NCBI RefSeq assembly: GCF_000425945.1
Contig: NZ_AUEK01000008.1
Location: forward strand, 372,001-436,000
Origin: Candidatus Solirubrobacter pratensis
GTDB taxonomy: Bacteria; Actinomycetota; Thermoleophilia; Solirubrobacterales; Solirubrobacteraceae
Reading direction: 5' to 3'
Length of the DNA: 64,000 nt
Part shown: positions 25,731 through 33,952 of the stretch, one piece after another
Position numbering within the stretch: position 1 is the stretch's first letter
How the letters are laid out: every line of letters begins with the position of its first letter
Made by a program: the position numbers and the translations under genes
Notes under the pieces: generated by a model
What the model saw: the letters and a program-made list of their open reading frames with translations, nothing else
What the model was told of the DNA's origin: nothing
Databases searched by the model: none

Positions 25731-28382
25731 ATGGCCAACGGCCCGCGTGCAAGCCGTCGCGCATCGGCCGTCGTGTTGCCGAGGGCCGACCTCGTCGCAG
25801 CTCTGGAGCGAGCAACGACCCACCGGGTCACGGTCATCTCGGCTCCCCCAGGGAGCGGCAAGACGTTCCTCTTGCGCCAGTGGGCGGACGTGACGGTCGC
25901 GTCGCGGCGCGTCGTCACGGTCGCGGTGCGCCGTGGCGAGCGCAACGCCCAGGCCTTCCTGCTCGCACTGTTGCAGGCGATCGTGAGCCGCCTGGCCGAC
26001 GGCGTCGTCGAGCCCGAGATCGCCGCGACGCCCGAGTTCGATCCCGCGGCGATCGTCGAGCGGATCCTCGAGGCGCTCGTGCGCATGGACGACCAGCTGG
26101 TCATCGTGATCGACGACGTGCACGAGCTCGACGCGCCGGAGGCCTACAGCGCGTTAAAGGATCTGATCGAGCGCCTGCCGCCGGACGTCCGCGTCGTCCT
26201 GTCGAGTCGCCGGGATCCGCGGCTCCGGCTGCATCACCTGAGGCTCGAAGGCGAGCTGGTGGAGATCCGCGCGTCCGACCTGCGCCTCAGGCCGGACGAG
26301 ACGAAGGAGCTGCTCGCCGGCGCGGGCGTCGACCTGGCCGAGGCTGACGCGGCGATCCTGCACGAGCGAACGGAGGGATGGGCGGCCGGTGTGCGCCTCG
26401 CGGCGATCGCCCTGGCCGACCACCCGGATCCCGGCGCGTTCGTCGCCGCCTTCTCCGGGAGCGACCGAACCGTGTCCGAGTACCTGCTGGCCGAGATGCT
26501 CGAGCGCCAGCCCGAGGAGTCCCGGCGCCTGCTCCTGCGCACGTCGATCGTCGATCGCGTGAACGGATCGCTCGCCGACGTGCTGACGGGCGGCGTCGGC
26601 TCCGAGGCGACGTTCCGGGCCCTGGAGGACGCCAACGCGTTCGTGGTCTCGCTGGACCCCGGGCGGACCTGGTTCCGCTACCACCATCTCTTCGGAGATC
26701 TCCTGCGGCTCGAGCTGCGGCGCACCGCCCCGGACGAGATCGCCGAGCTGCACCGCCGCGCCGCGACGTGGTTGGAAGAGCACGGGCTGCCGGTAGAGGC
26801 GGTGCGCCATGCGCAGGCGGCCGAGGACTGGCCGTGGGCGACGAGGCTCCTTGTCGACCACGCGCTGAGCCTGTCGCTCGATGGGGAGCAGCCGGTGATC
26901 GAGGCGTTGTTGAAGGCGTTCCCGCCGGCGGCGCTGGACGCGCACTCGGAGCTCGCGATCGTCCTCGCGTCCGACCAGCTCGAGCGCGGGTCGCTGCTCG
27001 AGGCCGAGGGCTACCTGGCGGTGGCCGAGCGCGAAGCCGCGTCGGTCCCCGCCGAGCGACGCTCGCGCTTCGACGTCGCGTTGGCGGCCGCGAAGGTGTC
27101 CCTGGCCCGGCGCCGGGGCGACTTCACCGACGTCATGAAGCAGGTCGAGCTCTTGGCACGGCGGGACGGCGTGCGATCGTCGGCCGACGTCGCGCTCGGC
27201 GGAGAGCTGCGCGCGGTGGCGCTCATGGACGTCGGCATCGTCGAGATGTGGTCGCTGCGGCTCGACGAGGCCCGCGATCATCTCCTGGAAGCGGCTGAGC
27301 TGGCGCATCGGATCGGCCGTCGCTATCTCGAGGTGGCAGCGCGCGCACACCTCGGCTTCGCGTCCAACGGGTCCTCGTTCGCCTTGGGCCGGGAGCGCTG
27401 CGCCGAGGCGATCGCGCTCGCAGACACGTACGGGTGGGGGCGGGACCACGTGATCGCGGTGGCCCTTGCCGCCTACGCGGGCGTGCTGACGTTCTCCGGC
27501 GAGTACGCACGCGCCGAGGCGCTGCTGGAGACCGCCGACACCGCGCTGCGCCCCGACGTCGAGCCGGCGACGGCGCTGTTGCTGCGGCTGAGCCGCGGGA
27601 TGTGGTGCTGCGGCACCGGGCGTTGGGGCGAGGCGGTGGCGCAGTTCCGGGCGGGCGAGCAGATGCAGGCGTTGCTCGTGACGCAACACGCGCTCGCGGC
27701 GCAGCTTCGCGGCTTCCGGGTCGCCGCGCAGGTGCGCATCGGGCTGCTCGACGAGGCGCGGTCGTCGGTCGCGAACATCGAGCGTGACGATCCGCTCTGG
27801 GGTGAGTCGCTCACCGCGGTCGCGACCGTGCGCCTGGCCGAAGAGAAGCCGCAGGAAGCGCTCGACGCGCTCGCAGCGATCTTCGCGGGCAACGCGCCCA
27901 TCATCCACGAGTTCACGGCGGTCCAGGCCAAGATGCTCGCCGCGCGGGCGTGGGTCGAGCTGGCGGACCGCGCGGCGTCCGAAGCGGCCGTCGAGGACGC
28001 CCTCGACCTCGCCGAGCGTGACCGGCTCGTGCTGCCATTCACCATGGCGGACGGTGGCGAGCTGCTCGCGCGCCACCCGCGTCACGGCACCGCCCACGCA
28101 AAGCTGCTCACCGACGTCGTGCAGATCCTCGAAGGTGGCGTGGTGACGGAGGCGTCCCAGGTCGACCCGCTCAGCGAGCCCTTGAGCCGCGGGGAGTTGC
28201 GCGTGCTCGGGCATCTTCCGAGCAACCTGTCCGCGCCCGAGATCGCAGCCGAGCTCTTCGTGTCGGCCAACACGGTCAAGACCCACATGCGCCACATCTA
28301 CAGGAAGCTCGGGGCGCACAACCGCTCCGAGGCCGTGCGACGGGCGCGCGAGCTCGGTCTGCTCAGTCGCCGCACCCGCTGA
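25731..28382 (+). CDS. LAL-type (MalT-like) LuxR family transcriptional regulator
   Basis: An 883-aa regulator. The N-terminal ATPase has Walker A APPGSGKTFLLRQW at about residues 37-50 and Walker B LVIVIDDVHELD. A long helical, TPR-like middle section (about 330-800) senses ligand or partner in relatives. The C-terminal LuxR helix-turn-helix is LSRGELRVLGHL to SANTVKTHMRHIYRKLG. It is divergent from the flavin-dependent oxidoreductase operon, which is its likely target. MalT-type proteins usually activate catabolic operons in an ATP- and inducer-dependent way. Confidence 0.9.
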   Translation: MANGPRASRRASAVVLPRADLVAALERATTHRVTVISAPPGSGKTFLLRQWADVTVASRRVVTVAVRRGERNAQAFLLALLQAIVSRLADGVVEPEIAATPEFDPAAIVERILEALVRMDDQLVIVIDDVHELDAPEAYSALKDLIERLPPDVRVVLSSRRDPRLRLHHLRLEGELVEIRASDLRLRPDETKELLAGAGVDLAEADAAILHERTEGWAAGVRLAAIALADHPDPGAFVAAFSGSDRTVSEYLLAEMLERQPEESRRLLLRTSIVDRVNGSLADVLTGGVGSEATFRALEDANAFVVSLDPGRTWFRYHHLFGDLLRLELRRTAPDEIAELHRRAATWLEEHGLPVEAVRHAQAAEDWPWATRLLVDHALSLSLDGEQPVIEALLKAFPPAALDAHSELAIVLASDQLERGSLLEAEGYLAVAEREAASVPAERRSRFDVALAAAKVSLARRRGDFTDVMKQVELLARRDGVRSSADVALGGELRAVALMDVGIVEMWSLRLDEARDHLLEAAELAHRIGRRYLEVAARAHLGFASNGSSFALGRERCAEAIALADTYGWGRDHVIAVALAAYAGVLTFSGEYARAEALLETADTALRPDVEPATALLLRLSRGMWCCGTGRWGEAVAQFRAGEQMQALLVTQHALAAQLRGFRVAAQVRIGLLDEARSSVANIERDDPLWGESLTAVATVRLAEEKPQEALDALAAIFAGNAPIIHEFTAVQAKMLAARAWVELADRAASEAAVEDALDLAERDRLVLPFTMADGGELLARHPRHGTAHAKLLTDVVQILEGGVVTEASQVDPLSEPLSRGELRVLGHLPSNLSAPEIAAELFVSANTVKTHMRHIYRKLGAHNRSEAVRRARELGLLSRRTR

Positions 28383-28757
28383 GCCGACGGACGCTGCGCG
28401 ACCGCCCGGTCCCGCCGGGGTCGGGTCCCGCTAGCTCCCCGACGAGCTTCTCGCACGGACTCCGTCCGCGCACCGGCCTTGACGACGGCCCCGCGCCCGT
28501 CGGGGCCCTTCCTCGAGAAGGAGCTCTCCATGAGCCACGGCATCACCAGAGCGACACGGGTGCCACAGTTCTCGCCGCAAGTCCCTCGCCTCGCGCCCTC
28601 CGGCTAAACTGCCACCGAGGACGGTCCGGTGCAAGCCGCTTTCTGCGGCCGTTGGGAAAGGCGGATGATCCGCTCAACCCAGGGGTGGCCGAGGGGGAGC
28701 ACAGGGAAGTCGCGTCGTCAAGTTGTCGTGACGAAACAGATCGTTTTGCAGGCCCGA
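28383..28757. other. 375-bp region between the LuxR gene and tRNA-Val
   Basis: Holds no recognised gene. A 7-bp hairpin (GGCCCCG/CGGGGCC, 28487-28507) without a T-run could end the regulator transcript. A 25-codon frame with a good ribosome binding site follows at 28530. The last 150 bp must carry the tRNA promoter, but I cannot place it confidently. Confidence 0.4.
28530..28607 (+). CDS. 25-aa frame with strong ribosome binding site
   Basis: ATG at 28530 with AAGGAG exactly six bases upstream, reading MSHGITRATRVPQ and ending at TAA 28605-28607. It could be a small protein or the truncated head of a lost gene next to the integration hot spot. No family recognised. Confidence 0.3.
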   Translation: MSHGITRATRVPQFSPQVPRLAPSG

Positions 28758-28829
28758 GGGCGCGTAGCTCAGTGGGAGAGCGCTCGCTTCACACGCGAGA
28801 GGTCGCAGGTTCGAAACCCGCCGCGCCCA
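28758..28829 (+). tRNA. tRNA-Val (anticodon CAC)
   Basis: Cloverleaf: acceptor GGGCGCG/CGCGCCC, D arm GCTC-AGTGGGA-GAGC, anticodon arm CTCGC-TTCACAC-GCGAG, T arm GCAGG-TTCGAAA-CCCGC with one A-C mismatch, discriminator A. CCA is not encoded. The 3' 43 bases from the anticodon loop onward form the left copy of the 44-bp direct repeat of the integrative element, so the element left the tRNA intact. Confidence 0.95.
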
Positions 28830-28830
28830 T
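28787..28830 (+). repeat. attL, left copy of 44-bp direct repeat
   Basis: Identical to 38740-38783. Runs from the anticodon stem through the 3' end of tRNA-Val and one base beyond. The flanking bases differ on both sides, so the repeat length is exact. Confidence 0.95.
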
Positions 28831-28833
28831 CCC

Positions 28834-29961
28834 TCACGAACCGCGCTCCGGCGCGGTTTCGTCGTCTTCGGGCTCGGTGTCGTCGTCGAGGTCGTCCGGA
28901 TTCGTGCCCACTACGTGCCCATTGGCCTCGTCGTAGGCGTCGAGCAGCTCGCGATCGTTCCCGTCGGCGTCGCGCGCGAGATGCCCGTAGGTCGCGTCGA
29001 TGACGGCCACGCTCGTGCCCATCCGGCGAGCGAGCGTGAAGATGCTCATGCCGGCCGCGAGGCTCCACGTCGCGAAGGTGTGCCGCATGTCGTAGATGCG
29101 CCGGTGCTCGATGCCGGCCGCCTTGAGCGCCGGCGTCCATTCGCGCGAGCGCCAGTTGTTGATGTCGATCCGGCCGCCCTCGACAGCCGGGAACAGCGCG
29201 CCTTCGCGGCGCGGCAGCGTCTCGAGCGAGGCGAGCACCTTGCGGCGGATCGGCACGCGCCGGCGCGAGCGGGCGGTCTTCGCGTAGGTCTTCAGCTTGC
29301 CTTTGGCGTACGCGCGGCGGATCGTGAACACGCCGCCGACCAGGTCGACGTCGGTCCAGTCGGCGCCGAACGCCTCCTCGGGCCTGGCTCCGGTGCCTAC
29401 ACCGAACACCGCCACCGGACCGAAGGGCCCGAGCTCGGCCGCGACCACATCGACCTCATCCCAGCTCTCGAACGGCACGAACTCCGGCCGCGGGTGCTGC
29501 GGGTTCTTCACGTCGAGCGCCGCGTTGCGCTCGATCCACTGCCACCGCACCGCGGCCGCGAGCACCTGGCGCAGCGCACGATGCGCGCCGTGCCGCATCG
29601 TCTCTGGCATCTTGGCCCGCCAGCGCGCGATGTCGAGCGCGTGCAGCTCCCCGATCGGCTCGTCGCCGAAGCGATCCGTGGCCTTGATCAGGTAGTACCG
29701 CAGCCAGCTCTTGCTCGACGGCGCGCCCTGGTACTGCTCCAGGAACGCGTCGACGAGCTGCTGCAGCGTCACGTCGGGCCGGTAGAGCGGGCCGAGCCGC
29801 GCCTTGCGCAGCTCGTCGTCGAGCACGTCCTTGGCCTCACCCTTGGTGCGGAACCCGCCCTTCTGTCGGCGGATCCCGCGCGCGTCACGCCACCGGATCG
29901 CCCAGCCGGCCTCCGTGCGCTTGATTTCGCCCGTCCTCGCGCGGCCCCGCGGAGACGGCAT
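28834..29961 (-). CDS. int: Tyrosine site-specific integrase
   Basis: A 375-aa phage-type integrase. N-terminal DNA-binding region (TEAGWAIRWRDARG, KGGFRTKGEAKDVLDDEL), SAM-like core-binding domain (VTLQQLVDAFLEQY) and a catalytic domain with Arg in GTGARPEEAFG, RHTFATWSL and the nucleophile Tyr in VIDATYGHLARD. The usual LGH histidine before the Tyr reads MGTS, a common variant in actinobacterial integrases. The C-terminal tail is acidic. It starts at an ATG overlapping the excisionase stop by one base (TGATG) and ends four bases from attL, the usual position for tRNA-targeting elements. Confidence 0.95.
   Translation of the reverse strand: MPSPRGRARTGEIKRTEAGWAIRWRDARGIRRQKGGFRTKGEAKDVLDDELRKARLGPLYRPDVTLQQLVDAFLEQYQGAPSSKSWLRYYLIKATDRFGDEPIGELHALDIARWRAKMPETMRHGAHRALRQVLAAAVRWQWIERNAALDVKNPQHPRPEFVPFESWDEVDVVAAELGPFGPVAVFGVGTGARPEEAFGADWTDVDLVGGVFTIRRAYAKGKLKTYAKTARSRRRVPIRRKVLASLETLPRREGALFPAVEGGRIDINNWRSREWTPALKAAGIEHRRIYDMRHTFATWSLAAGMSIFTLARRMGTSVAVIDATYGHLARDADGNDRELLDAYDEANGHVVGTNPDDLDDDTEPEDDETAPERGS
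28839..28858 (+). terminator. GC hairpin at the int/tRNA border
   Basis: AACCGCGC-TCCG-GCGCGGTT, 8 bp with a UCCG tetraloop, followed by TCGTCG rather than a full T-run. It lies inside the last codons of int and could end tRNA transcription from the left or int transcription from the right; weak evidence. Confidence 0.4.
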
Positions 29962-30182
29962 CAGTCCCGGCCTTCGATCAGTGCCGCCTCGATCTCGCTC
30001 CACCGGAACCGCACCGGACGACCGCGGCCGATGCGCAGCCGCCTGCCCGGAAGGACGCCCTCCTCGAAGTAGCGGAGGACCGTGCACGGAGCGATCCGGA
30101 GCCGCTCGGCGACCTCGCGGGCCGTCAGAAATTGCTCGAACTCAGCGAGCGGCGCAGGGGCGCTCACTGTGGGGTCGTGCAT
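29961..30182 (-). CDS. xis: Excisionase-like small HTH protein
   Basis: A 73-aa protein with a MerR/excisionase winged helix: FLTAREVAERLRIAPCTVLRYFEEG and GRRLRIGRGRPVRFRWSEIE. Adjacent to int with a one-base overlap, as in pSAM2-type elements, where Xis directs excision. It overlaps the rep gene end by 19 bp. Confidence 0.88.
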   Translation of the reverse strand: MHDPTVSAPAPLAEFEQFLTAREVAERLRIAPCTVLRYFEEGVLPGRRLRIGRGRPVRFRWSEIEAALIEGRD

Positions 30183-31588
30183 GCCTGCTCCCTTCGGAGT
30201 GAGTGGTGGTCGGCGAGCGCTTCGACCGCCGCCAACCGGTCTTCACGGCGTTTCTCGCGTCCCTTCTCGGCCAGCCAGTCGTCAAGAGCTGTGATGTGGC
30301 CCTGACCGACGAAGTCCATGAACACGAAGCGGTCGCCGCCGGCCGCGATCGCGAGTTGCGTCGCGTCCTTGGTTCGCGCGAGCAGCTCCTCATGCACGAA
30401 CGCCTCGCGCGCTTCGCGCAGTGCCTTGAAGGTCGTCGAGTAGCGGCGGCTCTTGGTGAGGCAGTGGCCGCGGTAGCCGAAGGCGTGCGCGGTCTTGCCG
30501 AGCCGCCGATCGCTCGCGTGGCCGTCGAGCACGAAGGCGCGACGGAGGTACTCGCGCACGTGCGGGCGCACGGGGAGCGCGTCGACCTCGCGTTCGGTCA
30601 CACGATGCAGGACGCCGCCGGCCTGCTCGGTCGCCTTGGTCGCGTACTTGGCCAGATACCGCGCGCACCGCTGCGCGTCGAACGACTCGCCGACGCGCTG
30701 GATGTCCAGCTCCGGCCCCCACGTGACGCGGCCGCCGCCGAGCTCGTCGGACATGGGCGCCGAGACCGTTTCGACGGTGCCGCGGATCGTCTGCTCGAGC
30801 AGCTCGAGGTCGAACTCGCGCGCGGGCGGGTGCAGCTCGTGCGCGCGGTACTTCGGCATCGCGCGGTCGAGGCGGATCACGACGTGCAGATGGATCAGTC
30901 CGCGCCGCTGGTACTCGGCGACCTTGACGTAGGAGAACCGCACCAGCCGCTTCAGCCGCTTCTGCGTCCGGCGCGTCAGGTGCGCCATCGTGCGCGGCAG
31001 GTAGATGGTCGTGCGCCGCCACAGCTCGCCGAGCAGGTTGTTCCACAGCAGCGCGCCGTCATGGTCGAAGCACTCCAGGCAGATCGGTTCCCCAAGACAC
31101 GGGTCGTCCTCGGCGTGCACCTTCCCGCAGCTCAGCCGCACGCCGTGCGGGCAGGTCTCGGCGTCGCGCCGCGGCCGGCAGCGCCGACCCTCGCCCGGGC
31201 ACGTGTGCACGAAGCCGAACGTCGGCGCGGTCAGGGTCAGGAACACGAGCGGATGGCCCGCCACGGTCTCCGGCACGCCCTTGCCGCCGCGCAGCCCTGC
31301 GCCGATCAGATGGAGCGCGTCGTACCGATACCGCTCAGCGCACGACGGGCACACCGCCTCGCGACGGTTCCCACACGCCTTGCGGAGCACGCCGTCCGGC
31401 TCGCCCGCGGTCGACCACACCCGCTTCTTCCCGTGCGCGTCGCACGTCTCGATCCGCCCACGCAGTCGGATCGGGCGCGCACAGTAGTTCGCGCTCCGCA
31501 GCTGCTTCTCCAGCTTGGCGATGTTCGCCTCGCCGGCGCGCTCGACGAACGCGTCGAGCAGCTCGGGCGTGATCGCGGCCGCGGTCAT
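30164..31588 (-). CDS. rep: RepSA-like replication initiator (HUH endonuclease)
   Basis: A 474-aa protein. Cys-rich N-terminal zinc-binding region (ACGNRREAVCPSCAERY, then C-x-n-C sets to about residue 190). The HUH metal motif is RGLIHLHVVIRLD, and the downstream RYLAKYATKATE contains the candidate catalytic tyrosines, the hallmark of the pSAM2 RepSA family. It should nick and initiate rolling-circle-type replication of the excised element. The ATG at 31588 overlaps the preceding gene's stop (ATGA); the longer open frame upstream is antisense shadow. Confidence 0.92.
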   Translation of the reverse strand: MTAAAITPELLDAFVERAGEANIAKLEKQLRSANYCARPIRLRGRIETCDAHGKKRVWSTAGEPDGVLRKACGNRREAVCPSCAERYRYDALHLIGAGLRGGKGVPETVAGHPLVFLTLTAPTFGFVHTCPGEGRRCRPRRDAETCPHGVRLSCGKVHAEDDPCLGEPICLECFDHDGALLWNNLLGELWRRTTIYLPRTMAHLTRRTQKRLKRLVRFSYVKVAEYQRRGLIHLHVVIRLDRAMPKYRAHELHPPAREFDLELLEQTIRGTVETVSAPMSDELGGGRVTWGPELDIQRVGESFDAQRCARYLAKYATKATEQAGGVLHRVTEREVDALPVRPHVREYLRRAFVLDGHASDRRLGKTAHAFGYRGHCLTKSRRYSTTFKALREAREAFVHEELLARTKDATQLAIAAGGDRFVFMDFVGQGHITALDDWLAEKGREKRREDRLAAVEALADHHSLRREQACTTPQ

Positions 31589-31932
31589 GCTGCGTCGCGG
31601 ATTTCGAGGGCTGCGCGGAGGACGTAGACCTCGGCCTCGAGTTCGCGGATGCGTTCTCGGTAGCGCTCCTGCTTGGGCTTGCGGCCGGCGAGGTACATGC
31701 GTGCGTACTTCTCGGCGTGTTGGCGGGTGCAGAAGCGGTGGTTGCCGCCGTTGACGCGGAATGCGCTGCCGCAGAGCTGGCAGTTGCGGTACTCGTGCCA
31801 TTCGCCCTCGTCGCGTATCCAGGCGGCGATGGTGCTGCGGGGGACCTGGAGTTGCTTGGCGATCTGGCGGATCGAGTGCCCGTCGACGCGTAGCCGGTGC
31901 GCGTTCGCGCGGTTGCGGTCGCGCTGTCTCAT
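31585..31932 (-). CDS. HTH and zinc-finger protein of the element
   Basis: A 115-aa protein: N-terminal helix-turn-helix (HSIRQIAKQLQVPRSTIAAW), a treble-clef-like zinc finger (CQLCGSAF then HRFCTRQHAEKYARMY) and a C-terminal coiled coil (RYRERIRELEAEVYVLRAAL). It is coupled by ATGA overlaps to both ftsK and rep. Likely a DNA-binding accessory of replication or transfer; exact role unknown. Confidence 0.75.
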   Translation of the reverse strand: MRQRDRNRANAHRLRVDGHSIRQIAKQLQVPRSTIAAWIRDEGEWHEYRNCQLCGSAFRVNGGNHRFCTRQHAEKYARMYLAGRKPKQERYRERIRELEAEVYVLRAALEIRDAA

Positions 31933-33257
31933 GACGGTGTCTCCGCGTCGAGCGCGGCGTCCATGCGGATCAGCAGCGCGCGTCGGGCGAGCTGGTCGAT
32001 GGCCTGGTCGTCGAGGTAGAAGCAGCGCAGCCGGACGGGCACGCCGTCCTCGGCGAGCAGCAGGCCGATGCCGCGTTGGGTGGGCGCGATGGTCGCGGCG
32101 GTGTGTCCGAGGCTCGCCCAGCCCTGGCCGAGGATCGTGTCGGAGGCCTGCGGCGTCGTGCACCGAAGCGCGAGCCGGAAACCGAACAGGTCGCGCAGCG
32201 CGGACGGGACGACGTCGGCCGCGGGCTTCTGGGTGGCGGCGATGACGATGACGCCGGCGGCGCGGCCGCGGGCGACGAGGTCGCGCAGCAGCTCGGCGAA
32301 GCGCGTGCGTTGCTTCCGGTCCTCGGCGGTCAGGTAGAACGCCAGCTCGTCGCACGCGATGGCGTGCAGCGGGAGTCCGGCGTCGCGCGTGATCTTGCGC
32401 ACGCCGGTAGCGAGTAGCTCGCGGTAGCGGCGTTCCATCTCGTCTCGCACCGCTTGGAGCAACGCGATCGCGTCGTCGAGGTTCGGGCCCGCCAGCCGTT
32501 CCGCGCACGGCTGCCACGCCGCCAGCTCAACGAGCTTGCCGTCGAGCAACCACAGCTTCACGGTGGGGTCCATTGCCGCGGTGGCGAGCACGAGACTCAT
32601 CGCGGCGCTCTTTCCCGCGCCGGGCTCGCCACCGAGGAGCAGGTTGCGCTCGGGCAGCGAGACCGTGACCGTGCCGCCCAGCTCGTCGACGCCGACCGGG
32701 AACGCGTCCCACAGCGACAGCGGGCAGGTCGCGTCCGCCCACGGCCCGTCCGCCGTCACGCCGTCCAGCGGATCGCGCCGGACCAGCAGCGCGGTGCCCC
32801 AGGCCGCGTGCTCGGGGTCACGGTGAACGCGGACCTCACGCGTGCCGAAGCAGGCGGCGAGCTGCTCGGCGTGCGCGGCGACCGTCGGGATCGACGAGCC
32901 GCGCGAGCAGCGGATGCGGACCAGCTCGCCCGCAGGCACCTGCCGCACACGGCGCGCGGAGACACGAGGGAGACCGACGTCAAGCCACGCCCGACGCCAC
33001 GCCCGCCGCACGCGATTCGCCTTCAGCCACCGCCACAACGCACGACGCGCACCCGGAGACACGATCACCGCAGCGACGGTCGCGCCGACGACGACCCCAG
33101 CGCCGACATTGCCGAGCGGACGGGAGACCAGCCACCACGCGACCAGCGGCACGCCGACAAGAGCCAGCTCGAGCCGACAACGCCACACGCCGCCGAGCAG
33201 CTCCACAACGAACCCCGCCCACAAGTCCGCCACCGTCTCCCGCCGCCGCATCGTCAT
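31929..33257 (-). CDS. FtsK/SpoIIIE-type (TraB-like) DNA translocase
   Basis: A 442-aa protein with two N-terminal membrane helices (LELALVGVPLVAWWLVS, VGAGVVVGATVAAVIVS), then an FtsK motor domain: Walker A LLGGEPGAGKSAAM, Walker B HAIACDELAFYL and the ATQKPAADVVP arginine/sensor region. AICE relatives transfer double-stranded element DNA between mycelial cells with this single protein. It starts at an ATG overlapping the stop of the upstream small gene by one base. Confidence 0.92.
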   Translation of the reverse strand: MTMRRRETVADLWAGFVVELLGGVWRCRLELALVGVPLVAWWLVSRPLGNVGAGVVVGATVAAVIVSPGARRALWRWLKANRVRRAWRRAWLDVGLPRVSARRVRQVPAGELVRIRCSRGSSIPTVAAHAEQLAACFGTREVRVHRDPEHAAWGTALLVRRDPLDGVTADGPWADATCPLSLWDAFPVGVDELGGTVTVSLPERNLLLGGEPGAGKSAAMSLVLATAAMDPTVKLWLLDGKLVELAAWQPCAERLAGPNLDDAIALLQAVRDEMERRYRELLATGVRKITRDAGLPLHAIACDELAFYLTAEDRKQRTRFAELLRDLVARGRAAGVIVIAATQKPAADVVPSALRDLFGFRLALRCTTPQASDTILGQGWASLGHTAATIAPTQRGIGLLLAEDGVPVRLRCFYLDDQAIDQLARRALLIRMDAALDAETPS

Positions 33258-33505
33258 CACGCTTGGCCGGTCGACTCCCGCGCGGCGAGCAGCTCGTGCA
33301 CGTCGGCGCGCAGCCGGTCGACGCGCTCGGCCGCGGCCGTCGCCGAGGCGGCGAGGTAGCGCAGGTCCGCCGAGCTGCCGACAAGCACGAGGTCGTCCGC
33401 GGCGCCCATGATCTCGACCCACAGCACGCCGCGCCCGTCGCCGCGCACGATCGGCAGCGGCTCGATCCGGCCGACGTCTGACAGGTTGACGCCGAAGAAG
33501 ACCAT
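33257..33505 (-). CDS. Small conserved-looking element protein
   Basis: An 82-aa protein, VFFGVNLSDVGRIEPLPIV at the start and a helical C-terminus (ATAAAERVDRLRADVHELL). No family recognised. It lies between the SCO3933-like gene and ftsK with one-base spacings, so it is part of the transfer/replication operon. Confidence 0.7.
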   Translation of the reverse strand: MVFFGVNLSDVGRIEPLPIVRGDGRGVLWVEIMGAADDLVLVGSSADLRYLAASATAAAERVDRLRADVHELLAARESTGQA

Positions 33506-33506
33506 C

Positions 33507-33857
33507 TCAGGCCGCCGCCTTCTCCCCGCCGGCCGGGCGCAGCTTGGCCGAGTGGATCGCGGCCGCGCGGAACGACATGCCCGTGCGGTCCTCCATCTTC
33601 CACGGCTGCGCCGTCATCCCCTCGACCCGGACCATCTCGCCCTGCGCCACGCCCGGGTCGCCGACGATCGAGACCTTGATGACCTCCGCCTCACCGTCGC
33701 CGAGCGCGACCAACTGCACACCCCACAGCACTTCGCCGTTGGTATCGGTGCGCGGCGCACGACTCTCGCGCGGCTTGTCCGCCTCGAACTTGCGCAGCGG
33801 CTCAGCCGCGGCGACGACGAGGAACTGCAACCGGCTCGTATCGATCGGCAACCTCAC
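33507..33857 (-). CDS. SCO3933-family regulatory protein
   Basis: A 116-aa protein whose sequence pattern (RLPIDTSRLQFLVVAAAEP, GEVLWGVQLVALG, VAQGEMVRVEGMTAQPW, GMSFRAAAI) matches the SCO3933-like proteins found at the head of AICE operons in Streptomyces. The GTG at 33857 is supported by AGGAGG nine bases upstream; the longer ATG-started frame would place this site inside the gene. First gene of the minus-strand operon running to int. Confidence 0.85.
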   Translation of the reverse strand: MRLPIDTSRLQFLVVAAAEPLRKFEADKPRESRAPRTDTNGEVLWGVQLVALGDGEAEVIKVSIVGDPGVAQGEMVRVEGMTAQPWKMEDRTGMSFRAAAIHSAKLRPAGGEKAAA

Positions 33858-33887
33858 GACGTACGACCTCCTAGTCACTGCATGGAC

Positions 33888-33946
33888 GACGAATCCGTCC
33901 GCCACCGTAGCGACTAATCCGTCATCTTGTCAATGACGTATCCGTC
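33888..33946. promoter_or_regulatory. Three direct operator repeats over the element's operon promoter
   Basis: GACGAATCCGTC (33888-33899), GACTAATCCGTC (33912-33923) and GACGTATCCGTC (33935-33946) share GACKWATCCGTC and are spaced 24 and 23 bp, about two helical turns. They bracket the predicted minus-strand promoter and end seven bases before the XRE gene start, so one protein could control both directions. Confidence 0.8.
33904..33933 (-). promoter_or_regulatory. Predicted sigma-70-type promoter of the rep/tra/int operon
   Basis: On the minus strand a perfect TTGACA (33933-33928) is followed after 18 bases by TACGGT (33909-33904). It would start transcription about 40 bp before the SCO3933-like start. 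Operator repeat 2 lies between the two hexamers. Confidence 0.6.
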
Positions 33947-33952
33947 CGTATC

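Noticed and set aside
28680-28740. tRNA-like GGGGTGGCCGAGG upstream of tRNA-Val
   Set aside because: Resembles a Ser/Leu tRNA D-region but no acceptor, anticodon or T arm can be built around it.
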